Shown here: positions 23,897 to 32,693 of the stretch, one piece after another
How positions within the stretch are numbered: the first letter of the stretch is position 1
Layout of the letters: every line of letters starts with the position of its first letter
Source: Candidatus Saccharimonadota bacterium
Lineage (GTDB): Bacteria > Patescibacteriota > Saccharimonadia > Saccharimonadales > Saccharimonadaceae
Reading direction: 5' to 3'
DNA: 64,000 nt
NCBI GenBank assembly: GCA_017437945.1
Contig: JAFRWP010000005.1
Coordinates: 152,245-216,244, forward strand
Notes under the pieces: generated by a model
What the model was told of the DNA's origin: nothing
Database searches by the model: none
The model's input: only the letters and a program-made list of their open reading frames with translations
Translations under genes and position numbers: made by a program

Positions 23897-25156
23897 ATGA
23901 AGAAGGTGTTTAAAATACTGAAGTGGGGTTTTTGGATAATCATCTGCATTGCCGCGGTTGCGATGATTACCTGCGTAATTCTTGTAAGCGTATACGGAGT
24001 TAACAGACAAGAAAAAACCGGCGAAGAAACAATTAATCAGGCTCCACCGGAGCCTGAAGTTGTTTCTGCGGAGACGCGCCTTCTGTTTGCGGGAACAACA
24101 TTTTGGGGGCGTCGCACGAATACGGACGCACGCAATTCTGAACTCGGTATCAAATATCCTTTTTCGCAGCTAGACACGCTCGATCGTAAATCCTATGATG
24201 CTTGGATTGGCGGCCTAGAGTGCCCGGTTACGCAGAAAGAAAATAACTATCATAATAAGTACGAAGAAGAAACGATTTTTAAGTTTAACTGTGACCCGGA
24301 TTATCTTCCGGAAGCGGCAAAGTATTTTGATGTGTTTGGTCTAGGCAATAACCATTCTGGCAATCAAGGTGCTGCAGGTTTGGCGGAAACGCGAAAACGC
24401 TTAGCTGAAAACGGAATTCAATATTACGGTACGCCGAAACGTTCTGGCACGGGTGAAAGCGATCCGGATTTCAAGAACGATGATCCGAACGTGACGAACT
24501 GTGATATTGTGGTTTTACCGGTACGCGTGAAGCTCGATAATGACGCGGAAGATAAATATCAGATTCCATTTGGCATGTGCAGCGCGCACGGCGTCTATGG
24601 TGTGCCGGGTGATGATTATATTGAAAATATGAAGACGATGGCGCAGTATGTGCCAACAATTGCGACGCCACATATGGGCGCTGAATACAAAACGAGTTCG
24701 GATACATTACGTCAGAATATTTATCGACGCATGATTGATTATGCTGGCGTAGAGGCAGTAATTGCAGACCACACGCATTGGGTACAGAATGCTGAGGCAT
24801 ACAACGGCAAGTTGATTACGTATTCGATGGGCAACTTTATGTTTGACCAAACTTTCAACGCCGAGGTTGTGCGCTCGGCGGCGATTGAGGCAATTGTAAA
24901 GATTGATATTAAGGATGCGAAACTCGACGATTGGAACGCAATCGGTGAAGAATGTTTGGCGGATAAAGCGACTTGCTACGAAAAAGTGAAGAAGGCGGAG
25001 CTTCCGAAATTGAAACTAACTTGGGCCTATGATTACCATGCAACTACATCGGCCGGTAATCGTATTACGCGTTTAGGCGACGCAGCATTGCAGGCCGCGG
25101 TCGGTCAGCGCTTGAATTGGGGCGCTATTCCGGCCGAAATGAAAATTCAGAAATAA
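23897..25156 (+). CDS. CapA-family (PGA_cap) membrane-anchored metallophosphatase-like protein (419 aa)
   Basis: An N-terminal helix (~9-32) anchors an extracellular PGA_cap domain. Family landmarks are LLFAGTTFWGR, IGGLECPVT, FGLGNNHSGNQG (with the Asn-His metal ligands) and VIADHTHWVQ with the late His pair, then LITYSMGNFMFDQ. CapA proteins belong to the calcineurin-like phosphoesterase fold and act in poly-gamma-glutamate or other capsule formation; the actual role here is unknown. TATAAT is 10 nt before the ATG, leaving a 3-4-nt leader. Confidence 0.88.
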   Translation: MKKVFKILKWGFWIIICIAAVAMITCVILVSVYGVNRQEKTGEETINQAPPEPEVVSAETRLLFAGTTFWGRRTNTDARNSELGIKYPFSQLDTLDRKSYDAWIGGLECPVTQKENNYHNKYEEETIFKFNCDPDYLPEAAKYFDVFGLGNNHSGNQGAAGLAETRKRLAENGIQYYGTPKRSGTGESDPDFKNDDPNVTNCDIVVLPVRVKLDNDAEDKYQIPFGMCSAHGVYGVPGDDYIENMKTMAQYVPTIATPHMGAEYKTSSDTLRQNIYRRMIDYAGVEAVIADHTHWVQNAEAYNGKLITYSMGNFMFDQTFNAEVVRSAAIEAIVKIDIKDAKLDDWNAIGEECLADKATCYEKVKKAELPKLKLTWAYDYHATTSAGNRITRLGDAALQAAVGQRLNWGAIPAEMKIQK

Positions 25157-25157
25157 A

Positions 25158-25874
25158 TTAACGTGGGCGTTTAGCGGCGACTTTGTGTGCGCGTAGCTCG
25201 ATTTGATCGTTGAGTGGCTTAAGACTTTGGATTTTGCCGGTCTGGTTTTCGAGGGCTTTTTTGATTAGGAAATCAGTAATACGTGGATTCTTTGGTAGTA
25301 ACGGACCATGCAAATATGTGCCGATACAATTATGATAGCGAACGCCCTCAGTAAAATCCTGACCGTTATTGCCTGCGCCACTAGTAACCGTGCCAAATGG
25401 TAAGGCATCCTCGCCGAGTTTGGTGAGGCCGGAATGATTTTCGTAGCCTACCACTTCGCCGAATTCTGGTGTATTAATAGTGATATTGCCAATAAGGCGA
25501 GTTGGGCCGCCAATGGTAGTAATGTCGATAATATTGCAGCCTTCAATCTTTTGGCCTTCGGACGTTTCGAAATAATGACCAGCCAGCTGGTAGAGACCAC
25601 AAATTAGTAATGCTGGCGTGTCGTGTTCGATTTTGTCTTTGAGCCATGGGCCGATTTTGGCAAGGTCTTTTTCGATTTTGCCCTGCCCCGAATCTTGGCC
25701 ACCACCGCCGAAGATAATATCGACCTTTTCTGGCAGCTTGTCGCCCGGTTCGTAATGGATGACGTTGGTTTTAATACCCCGCCATTCGCAGCGGCGTATG
25801 ATGGAAAGAATGTTGCCGTGATCGCCGTAGAGGTTCATTTCTTTTGGATATAAATGTAGGATATTGATGGTCAT
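25158..25874 (-). CDS. gatD: GatD, glutaminase subunit of lipid II isoglutaminyl synthase
   Basis: A CobB/CobQ-like class I amidotransferase of 238 residues. The nucleophile Cys92 is in LLICGLYQLAG and the catalytic His is in YLHGPLLP. It has the family start INILHLYPKEMNLYGD-type and FGGGGQDSGQ. It supplies ammonia to MurT, which amidates D-glutamate of lipid II in the cytoplasm. Its start overlaps the murT stop by 4 nt (ATGA), as usual for this pair. Confidence 0.93.
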   Translation of the reverse strand: MTINILHLYPKEMNLYGDHGNILSIIRRCEWRGIKTNVIHYEPGDKLPEKVDIIFGGGGQDSGQGKIEKDLAKIGPWLKDKIEHDTPALLICGLYQLAGHYFETSEGQKIEGCNIIDITTIGGPTRLIGNITINTPEFGEVVGYENHSGLTKLGEDALPFGTVTSGAGNNGQDFTEGVRYHNCIGTYLHGPLLPKNPRITDFLIKKALENQTGKIQSLKPLNDQIELRAHKVAAKRPR

Positions 25875-27106
25875 AGAATGCTCTTTCCTGAAATGATTTT
25901 ACGTATTTCTAGCATGGCCGTATAAGTGGCAAAGATACGTTTTGGGCGCTTGCTGGCGTGCGTAAATTTCTTTACGGCGTCTGGTAGATTTTCTTCGATT
26001 TTTTCGAATTCGAGGTTGTCATATTTGAGACGGAGCGCCATGTCGGTGGCGCGGATGCCGGAAACCATTTTGATGTTTTTGAGCTTACTAAAATCGACAT
26101 TCCAAAGCCAAGAAACATCGTGGCCGTCGGCGACATTATCGTTAATCGCAATCATATAATCGTGATCGTCGTCGGCGAATGATGTGATGCTGAGTTGGAA
26201 AGCGGATGGATTTTTAACGAGTAGAATTTCAACTTCGACATCGTTGATCGTGAAGACTTCCCCGCGGCCAAAAGCGGATTCGATATCGGCGACATTGGTG
26301 ACCAATTCGGAAGGCTTGGCTTTGTCGAGAATGGTGGCGCATAGTGCAAGTGCGCCAGCGACGTTATAGGCGTTATAAATACCTTTGAGCTTTAAGTCGA
26401 CGTCGTAAATATCTTTGCCGAATTTATAGCTGGCGTGGTTGCCTTTGAGCTTTTCGAGGATAACTTTGGCAGGTTTATTTGATACTGTGACGGCGGATTT
26501 TTCGATTAAATTATCGTCCGACGGGAAGATTTTGAGCATCGGTTCGGAAAGGCCAAAATATGCCACTTTTTCGGCAGTGATTTTGCTAATACGTGGATCT
26601 TCGCGGTTGAGAATGACGCACTTTTTGGTTGTACTGGCGACTTTTTGAAGCAATTCGGCTGTGTGGTCGATTTCGCCGAAACGATCAAGCTGATCACGTT
26701 GGACGTTTAGTAATAATGCGTAATCGATTGGTACCACTTCGCTGAATTTGACCGCGTGAGCCTCGTCGAGTTCTAGCACGGCGATGTCGTAGTCAAACTT
26801 GCCGGAGACCTTGATGTTTTTAATGATGGCGGAAATAACGCCGCGGACAAAGTTGCTGCCAGTGTCGTTAGTAAAAACTTTGAGGCCCTGTTTGCGTAAT
26901 GATTCAGCCACGACTTTAGTGGTAGTAGTCTTACCGTTGGTACCAGAGATAACTACGACACCATGAGGCAATTTAGATAGAACTTTTTTGACAAATTTAG
27001 GATTAGTTTTCTCAATCACGAGACCAGGCAAAGCTGACCCGCTATTTCCGCGCAGGTGACTGAGTTTTGCGACGGTCTTACCGAGAATGATACTTACTTG
27101 TTCCAT
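25871..27106 (-). CDS. murT: MurT, Mur-ligase-like subunit of lipid II isoglutaminyl synthase, without zinc ribbon
   Basis: A 411-residue Mur-ligase protein with ATP loop VVISGTNGKTTTTK (~51-64), central NVQRDQLDRFGEID and NREDPRI blocks, and a C-terminal DUF1727 domain that docks GatD. The four-cysteine ribbon normally inserted in the middle domain (C-x2-C twice) is missing. That region reads KVILEKLKGNHASYKFG and goes straight on to the next strand. The stop codon is TGA. It overlaps the permease gene by 13 nt, so transporter and amidation genes form one operon. Confidence 0.92.
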   Translation of the reverse strand: MEQVSIILGKTVAKLSHLRGNSGSALPGLVIEKTNPKFVKKVLSKLPHGVVVISGTNGKTTTTKVVAESLRKQGLKVFTNDTGSNFVRGVISAIIKNIKVSGKFDYDIAVLELDEAHAVKFSEVVPIDYALLLNVQRDQLDRFGEIDHTAELLQKVASTTKKCVILNREDPRISKITAEKVAYFGLSEPMLKIFPSDDNLIEKSAVTVSNKPAKVILEKLKGNHASYKFGKDIYDVDLKLKGIYNAYNVAGALALCATILDKAKPSELVTNVADIESAFGRGEVFTINDVEVEILLVKNPSAFQLSITSFADDDHDYMIAINDNVADGHDVSWLWNVDFSKLKNIKMVSGIRATDMALRLKYDNLEFEKIEENLPDAVKKFTHASKRPKRIFATYTAMLEIRKIISGKSIL

Positions 27107-28359
27107 GATTTGCGTGGGTTTCCTAGAAGCTTCTTAAAGTTGATTTTGGATGTAAAGCTAATGGCGTTGCGCTTGAAGAAATAGGTGCCAAGGTATGAAC
27201 ATAAAATGCCAAAGGCTATTAGGTCGGCGACGCTGAGCCAGAGTTCCCAAGTTGGGAGGCTGCCGAATATGCCGCGGAGTAGGATGGAAAGCGGCGCACT
27301 TGCTGGGAAGTAAGTGAGGAAGTAAGTCATGAAGGTTGGTTCACCGTTGAAAACGCTCATAAAAACGATTGGAAGTACAATCATAAAGACCATGATGACG
27401 CCGGAGTAGTTATTTGCATCTTTGGCGGTTGGCGTGATGGAGCCGATGGCAACACATGCTGACGTGAAGAAGAAGTAGGAAGCTAGGAGTGCGGCGAAGT
27501 ACTTGATTAACTCTACTGCGTTAACGGAAATTTCAAGATCGGCCGGCAGTACGACACTAATCGCATCGGTGTTGATCATGATTAAGACTGGTACGACTAA
27601 TACGAGTAGCTGAACGATGCCGAGGATCATTAAGGAAATGATTTTGCCAATGACGAGATCGTTCGGCTTGATGCTAGTGAGGAGAAGCTCGCTAATGCGG
27701 TTCTCTTTTTCTTCGGTCATCGCAACGATAATGCGGTTGCCGAGTACGACAATAAGGAAGTAGAACAATGCGACGCAGATAATCGGCGCAATGATTTTGT
27801 TGATATTTTCAGACATGTCGACTTCGTGATCATCCGTGGCGTCGTAAGTCGTGGTGGCGACTTCGATGGCGCCGGTGATAATTTTGAGGTCGATGGCTGG
27901 AATTTGCGACGAAGCTTGCAGATTGAGTGCGGTTCTAATCGGGATGGAATAATCGTCGAGAATATTTGATTTATCTGGTTTGACGTAGATTTCGATCTTA
28001 GCACTTTCGGCAAAATCGGCTGGGATGTAATAAAGGACGTCGATTTTCTTGTCTTTTACATCTTGAATGGCTTGCTCTTTATCTTCAAGCTTGGCAATGG
28101 TTTTAGTTTTTTGTTCTTCTGGGTCGCCTTGTGGAATTTCGAAAACTTGCAAATAATTCGCATCATCGACGACGGCAACTTCCAAATCGGTCATATCGAC
28201 GCCGCCGGATAGACTATCGCCCATGTTGTAGCCGGCCATGCCGCAGATGGCGACGTAGGCGGCGAGTGCGATTGGTACCATGACGGCGGCAATCCAGAAG
28301 CTTGGCTTCTTGAGGTTGCGCATTACTTCGAAGCGAACAACGTTAAAAATGCCACTCAT
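27094..28359 (-). CDS. ABC-2 type transporter permease (NatB-like, 421 aa)
   Basis: An N-terminal helix (~22-42), a long extracytoplasmic domain (~60-190), then five or six helices carrying the ABC-2 pattern VAMTEEKENRISELLLTSIKPNDLVIGKI-type coupling segment. This is the Na+ efflux/NatB-like family. The start overlaps the ATPase stop (TAATG), so translation is coupled. Operon: ATPase, permease, murT, gatD. Cargo unknown; its place before murT hints at a cell-envelope role, but that is inference. Confidence 0.88.
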   Translation of the reverse strand: MSGIFNVVRFEVMRNLKKPSFWIAAVMVPIALAAYVAICGMAGYNMGDSLSGGVDMTDLEVAVVDDANYLQVFEIPQGDPEEQKTKTIAKLEDKEQAIQDVKDKKIDVLYYIPADFAESAKIEIYVKPDKSNILDDYSIPIRTALNLQASSQIPAIDLKIITGAIEVATTTYDATDDHEVDMSENINKIIAPIICVALFYFLIVVLGNRIIVAMTEEKENRISELLLTSIKPNDLVIGKIISLMILGIVQLLVLVVPVLIMINTDAISVVLPADLEISVNAVELIKYFAALLASYFFFTSACVAIGSITPTAKDANNYSGVIMVFMIVLPIVFMSVFNGEPTFMTYFLTYFPASAPLSILLRGIFGSLPTWELWLSVADLIAFGILCSYLGTYFFKRNAISFTSKINFKKLLGNPRKSWNK

Positions 28360-29093
28360 TAGTCAACCTCCTTTGCGCCATATATTTCAACGAAGATATC
28401 GTCGAGCGATTTGCCGCCGAATTCTTTGCGGACATCTTTGACGGTGCCGTAAGCTTTGGCTTTGCCGTCGCGGAGGAGCAAGATGCGGTCACAGAGGCGC
28501 TCAACTTCTTCCATGTAATGGGTGATTAAAATCATAGTCGAACCTTTTTTATGGAGCTCTTCAATGATAGTCATGAGGAGCTTACGGTTCATTGGATCGA
28601 AGCCTTTAGTTGGTTCATCAAGAATCAGGAGTTCTGGGTCATTCATGACAGCGATGCCGACCTGAACCTTTTGCTGCATACCCTGAGAAAGCTTATCGAC
28701 ACGAGTTTTGGCAAAATCCTGCATTTCGACACGTTCGAGATAGTTCATACTCCATTCTTTTGGATTTTCGAGACCACGTAGGCGTCCGAAATAGATCATA
28801 GTGTCGATGACGGATTCCTTTTTATAGAGGCCGCGTTCTTCTGGTAGATAGCCAATGCGGATTTTGTCTTGTGGGGCAAATTTCTTACCGTTTACAAGTA
28901 GCTCGCCGCCAGTAGGCTCATAGAGACCAAGTAGTGCGCGAATCGTAGTAGTTTTGCCGGAGCCGTTGCTGCCAAGAAGGCCAAAAATTTCACCTTTCTT
29001 TACATCAAAGGAAAGATCCTTGATTACGGTCTTGTCGGCGAAAACCATCTTGAAGTGTTTAACTTCAACTATGTTCTTTGTCGTACTTTCCAT
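28359..29093 (-). CDS. ABC transporter ATP-binding protein (NatA-like, 244 aa)
   Basis: Walker A GSNGSGKTTT, a Q-loop region in LPEERGLY (typical of the NatA/YhaQ class), signature LSQGMQQKV, Walker B LLILDEPTKGFD and ITHY switch. I start at MESTTKN because TAAAAT lies 7 nt upstream. The longer frame back to 29213 has no supporting signal and would overlap the divergent esterase promoter. Pairs with the NatB-like permease. Confidence 0.92.
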   Translation of the reverse strand: MESTTKNIVEVKHFKMVFADKTVIKDLSFDVKKGEIFGLLGSNGSGKTTTIRALLGLYEPTGGELLVNGKKFAPQDKIRIGYLPEERGLYKKESVIDTMIYFGRLRGLENPKEWSMNYLERVEMQDFAKTRVDKLSQGMQQKVQVGIAVMNDPELLILDEPTKGFDPMNRKLLMTIIEELHKKGSTMILITHYMEEVERLCDRILLLRDGKAKAYGTVKDVRKEFGGKSLDDIFVEIYGAKEVD

Positions 29094-29193
29094 ACTGATT
29101 ATTTTACCATTTTTAAAGATAGAGTACGATGTTTTTAGTAAAAATATTGAACTCGTGCTTTTTTGTTTTGGGATTATTCGTAAAATTGGTGGA

Positions 29194-30696
29194 ATGAAAC
29201 AATTATTTAGCATGATTTTAGGTTCGATTCTGCTTGCGACTTTGCACCCGGTGGAAGGTAGCGATAATTTTCTGGAGACCGATGATCCATCAGGTGGGGC
29301 GTGTGCGGAGGTACAATTTGTGTTTGCGCGTGGGTCGGGTGCAATGCGAAACGAGAGCGGCGAATGGCAGGCGTTTCGTGATGCAATGAGCGCACTTGCG
29401 GCGCGGCGTCGGTATAGTTTTGCGGTGACGGATTTGGACTATCCGGCCGTGTCGGTGACAAATCCCATCACGAATGCGCTGGGCGCGTACGTTTCGGCTG
29501 GTCAGTATTATAAATTTGGTCAGAGCGTCTGAAGTGGCGTGTCGGCTCTGCGGGATTATTACGACGAGGTAGTTTCTAGTTGTCCGGACAGCCTGTGGGT
29601 GCTGGCGGGCTACTCGCAGGGGGCGATGGTGGTGGCGGAGGCAGTAAAAAGTTTTTGGCACGAGCAAGTGGTATATGTGGCGCTGTTTGGCGATCCAAAA
29701 TTATATCTGCCGGAGGGTTCCGGTTTGCTTCCGGATGCCTGTCTAGGGCGAAATTATTCAACATATCGCGTGTATGTGCCGTCCTGTCGGACGCACGAAG
29801 GCAGCTTGAAGGCGCGTAGCCCGTACGTTTATGGAGAACTGGTTGGCAAATATGGTTTGTGGTGTAATGCTGAGGATTATATTTGCGGGAGTGCCCTGCT
29901 GCCCTGGAAAAATGGCGGACACATGAAGTATTCCGAGCGGATGGCGCAGCTGGTTGGGATTTTGCGCGGGAAATTATTGGGCGGTTCGGGGGCGAGCGTA
30001 GTGCGCACGCGGAGCACATATTCCGGAGTTTATGCTTTGCTCACGCAGGATACATACTATGCGCGACCGGATGAGGAGGTAGTGATTGATGCTTCGGCGA
30101 GCTTTGGGCTTGATGTTGATATAGCTAGCTATGAGTGGAGCGTGGATGGCGGTGAGTATATGGCGGGTGCGGCAACGCTGATGCGAGGTTTTGATGCTGG
30201 CGAGCACAGCGTAACGGTAAAAGTGACGGATATGCTGGATAGCAGCTCGGAATATACAAGTAAGGTTATTGTCGCTAATGAGGAGGATGCTTTGGTTTTA
30301 CCGGCGCCGACGGATGTAGTAGCGCGAAAAGTCGACGACGGCGTGGTGTTGGATTGGAGTGAGGCTGAGCCGGCGGCGCCGTACCTGTGGGTGCGATTGA
30401 ATGGTTTTGATTTAGACTATGCGCCAGCCGATCAAAAATTACTCACGATCACGGATGTAGATTTTGATGAGGATGTTGTTATTGAAGTGGCATGGCTATC
30501 CGAAGAGGCGGCGAGCGAGTGGCGCGAAGTGGGTTGGGCGGAGGAAGATGAAATATCGGAGCTGGTTAGCGAGCCGGTTGAAGCTGCCGAGGCGTCACTG
30601 GCGCCAAATACGGAAGTGACCGTCATGGACGGTGTGCTTCCCTGTCTGATTCTATTGATGTGCCTCGTGGTGATTCGGTGGATTTGCTGGAAATAA
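29194..30696 (+). pseudogene. Cutinase-like secreted serine esterase with PKD-like domain, interrupted by in-frame TGA
   Basis: The frame begins with a signal peptide (~1-22). A cutinase-type alpha/beta hydrolase follows: CAEVQFVFARGSG, YPAVSV, nucleophile motif GYSQG, catalytic Asp in NAEDYICG and His in GGHMKYS. Then come a PKD-like beta domain (~300-385), a short Fn3-like stretch and a C-terminal membrane helix (PCLILLMCLVVIRWICW). A TGA at 29530-29532 interrupts codon 113, between GQSV and SGVSALRDYY, where intact cutinases read straight through. All catalytic residues lie after it in the same frame. One base change would restore 500 residues. A GTG at 29539 could restart translation but without a signal peptide. 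TAAAAT is 7 nt before the ATG. Confidence 0.85.
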
Positions 30697-30731
30697 AAAA
30701 ATATCTGCCACTTGCGAATCGTGGCAGATAT
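30694..30731 (-). terminator. Terminator of the 30747 orphan gene
   Basis: ATATCTGCCAC (30701-30711) and GTGGCAGATAT (30721-30731) form an 11-bp perfect stem. In minus-strand sense it is followed by a T7 run overlapping the esterase stop region. Confidence 0.88.
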
Positions 30732-30746
30732 CCAGTGAGGTTCCTT

Positions 30747-31010
30747 TCAGGCCTCGAACAAAGTCCAGGCCAAGGATTTAGCATCGAACTCGAGTGTGCA
30801 CTCAGTCTTGCCGATTACGCATTGGAAAATGTGCTTGGCGGTGTCGCCAACGAACTTAATGCGCTCGGACAAGGTTTCGGTTATTTCGACCTCTTCCTCT
30901 CCTCGTTTGCGGAAGAATAACGGTTGGCATGGGATGCGGCTGTAATTGAACAGCGCCATGACCTCGACTCTTTCGCCTTTTTGAGCTGGATTGTTAATAA
31001 TATTTTTCAT
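30747..31010 (-). CDS. Small orphan protein of unknown function (87 aa)
   Basis: I do not recognise this 87-residue protein, which begins MKNIINNPAQKG. It is charged and soluble-looking, with two cysteines near each other (FQCVIGKTEC). AAGGAG precedes the ATG. A strong sigma70 promoter 400 nt upstream, with no better candidate nearer, suggests an unusually long leader. It has its own terminator. Same stand-alone layout as the other orphan genes in this window. Confidence 0.7.
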   Translation of the reverse strand: MKNIINNPAQKGERVEVMALFNYSRIPCQPLFFRKRGEEEVEITETLSERIKFVGDTAKHIFQCVIGKTECTLEFDAKSLAWTLFEA

Positions 31011-31456
31011 AAATTACTCCTTAATTGATTAAATTTTTGGAGTCATTTATGTGAGCCATGGTTTTCGGCTCGGTGCCACCCGTACAATGACAAATACGGA
31101 TGACGGCGTATACTCCGACAATCAGTGACCGAAGTGTGATGTCGTACTTTCATTATATGTGGCTGATTTGGCTTATGGTAGTCTTGAAATGTAATGATTT
31201 TTTCAGCGAAATAGTGTGGAATACCCCTGTTAAAGCTGTGGAAAAACCCTGTGGAAAACTACTGTGTATGAAATCCCCCAGAAACGGAAATGCATCGCTT
31301 GGTAGCGATGCACTTGCGTATCGATTGTAGTTTACGGAGGCGGCTGGCTTGTTAGCTATACGTCTGCGCTCTATCAACCTTAATGATTACAGTATAGCAC
31401 ACTTTTGCAAAAAAGTCAATACTATTTTATGATTTTCTTGTAAAAATGGGTATTTT
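31011..31456 (-). other. Long putative leader/ncRNA region with hairpins, no protein gene seen
   Basis: From the promoter at 31391-31419 a minus-strand transcript would run ~370 nt to the 30747 gene. It contains TGCATCGCT/AGCGATGCA (9 bp, 31294-31314 region), CCGTA...TACGG and GAGCC...GGCTC hairpins. It also contains three TGTGGAA(A/T)A repeats on the plus strand. A weak TTG-started frame exists here, but its ribosome site touches the start codon, so I do not call it. Confidence 0.5.
31391..31419 (-). promoter_or_regulatory. Sigma70 promoter of the long leader
   Basis: On the minus strand, TTGACT (31419-31414), a 17-bp spacer and TATACT (31396-31391). Start expected near 31384. Confidence 0.85.
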
Positions 31457-32104
31457 TTACCATTTTATAGGGGTAAAACCCCATTTTTCGAGCTGATTAT
31501 TACATTTACTGAAGGGCTTGGAGCCAAAAAAGCCATTATAAGCCGAGAGTGGCGAAGGATGGGCGGATTCAATAATATAGTGCTTCGATTGGTCGATCAT
31601 GGCTTTTTTGCTGCGCGCATCCCTGCCCCAGAGGATAAATACCAGATGTGGACGGTTCTCGTTAAGGTATTTGATGATATGTTCGGTGAAAATTTCCCAG
31701 CCCTTACCGCGATGGCTACCGGCCAGGTGCGCTTCGACGGTTAATGTATTATTGAGTAGCATTACGCCCTGCTTGGCCCAACGCGTGAGGTCGCCGTTAT
31801 TCGGAATAGGCGCGCCAACGTCGTCATGGATTTCCTTAAAGATATTTACGAGTGATGGTGGAATTTGGACGCCAGTGTGAACCGAAAAAGCCAAACCATT
31901 GGCCTGGCGTGGCCCATGATAAGGATCCTGACCAATAATTACAACCTTGATGTCATTCAAATCAGTGGTGAAAGCCGAAAATACCTGCTGTTTAGGCGGA
32001 TATATAGTTTTGTGCGCATAAGCATCAGTTAAAAACTTGGAGAGCTCCTGGAAATATGGTTGGGCAAACTCGGACTGAAGAATGGGCTTCCAGGATTCGT
32101 GCAT
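31457..32104 (-). CDS. ung: Uracil-DNA glycosylase, family 1
   Basis: Textbook UNG, 215 residues. It has the water-activating loop VIIGQDPYHGP (catalytic Asp ~61), the proline-rich loop IPPSLVNIFKE, the uracil-binding LLNNTLTVE and LVFILWGRDA, and the leucine loop HPSPLSAYNGFFGSKPFS with catalytic His. It removes uracil from DNA for base-excision repair. Its ATG overlaps the tdk stop by one base (TAATG), giving a tdk-ung operon that joins dTTP salvage with uracil removal. Confidence 0.97.
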   Translation of the reverse strand: MHESWKPILQSEFAQPYFQELSKFLTDAYAHKTIYPPKQQVFSAFTTDLNDIKVVIIGQDPYHGPRQANGLAFSVHTGVQIPPSLVNIFKEIHDDVGAPIPNNGDLTRWAKQGVMLLNNTLTVEAHLAGSHRGKGWEIFTEHIIKYLNENRPHLVFILWGRDARSKKAMIDQSKHYIIESAHPSPLSAYNGFFGSKPFSKCNNQLEKWGFTPIKW

Positions 32105-32688
32105 TATTTACCTTCTTTGTATTTACTGTAGCAATGCTCGCAGAGTGCTTTGTATTCAATTTCGCTAGTGCCGTCGATGAGGATGGCTGGGCCGGAGGTG
32201 ACAAGCTTGCCGTCGAGCCAGCGTGTATTCAGCGTAGCTTTGCGGCCGCAATCGCAGATGGTTTTAATTTCTTCGACTTTGTGCGCTATTTGTAATAGTC
32301 GTGTGGCACCCTCGAAGCCTTTGTCTGTTTTGAATGCGTTCAAGCGCAGACCGTAGCAAATTACAGGGATATTTAATTTAACTACAACTTCCATAAGTTG
32401 GTCGGCTTGCTTTGGGGTCAAAAATTGAGCTTCGTCCACGAGGACGCAGTCAACGTCGGAATAATCCTTTTTGATACGGCTAAAAACATTCGTGCGACGG
32501 TCAAATGTGAAATTCGTGTCGCGCTCAGGCCCGATACGGGTTAGCAATTTGGTATTGTTTTTAGTATCCGTTGCGGGCTTTATGACGCAAACTTTCTGTC
32601 CGCGTTCTTCGTAATTAAATGCCACTTGGAGTAGCTGCATTGTTTTGCCGCAACCCATGGCGCCGTAGCGAAAATATAATTGTGCCAC
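32104..32688 (-). CDS. tdk: Thymidine kinase (TK1 type)
   Basis: A 194-residue type II thymidine kinase. The P-loop is GAMGCGKT (~9-16; most relatives read GPMFSGKT), Walker B is CVLVDEAQFL and the lasso region is GLRLNAFKTDKGFEG-type. The structural zinc cysteines are retained as CDCG (~146) and CEHC (~183). It starts at GTG 32688, supported by GAGGAGG 7 nt upstream. That ribosome site is also the 3' arm of a terminator-like hairpin (32694-32732), so its expression may be regulated by RNA structure. Salvages thymidine, fitting a nucleotide-dependent lifestyle. Confidence 0.96.
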   Translation of the reverse strand: MAQLYFRYGAMGCGKTMQLLQVAFNYEERGQKVCVIKPATDTKNNTKLLTRIGPERDTNFTFDRRTNVFSRIKKDYSDVDCVLVDEAQFLTPKQADQLMEVVVKLNIPVICYGLRLNAFKTDKGFEGATRLLQIAHKVEEIKTICDCGRKATLNTRWLDGKLVTSGPAILIDGTSEIEYKALCEHCYSKYKEGK

Positions 32689-32693
32689 GAAAA

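Noticed and set aside
28954..29193. In-frame extension upstream of the esterase gene
   Set aside because: It is antisense to the ABC ATPase gene. The signal peptide and -10 box place the start at 29194.
29530..29532. UGA recoded as glycine (as in Gracilibacteria/Absconditabacteria)
   Set aside because: UGA is the normal stop of murT (25871-25873), the methyltransferase (19657-19659) and the 54452 gene, and no other gene here contains in-frame UGA. The esterase UGA is therefore a true stop.
31153..31377. TTG-started frame in the long leader
   Set aside because: The AAGG site touches the TTG, composition is not coding-like, and hairpins and repeats run through it.
31200..31460. Replication origin
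   Set aside because: The DnaA-like boxes and AT-rich flank are suggestive, but there is no dnaA, dnaN or rpmH nearby and no skew could be computed.
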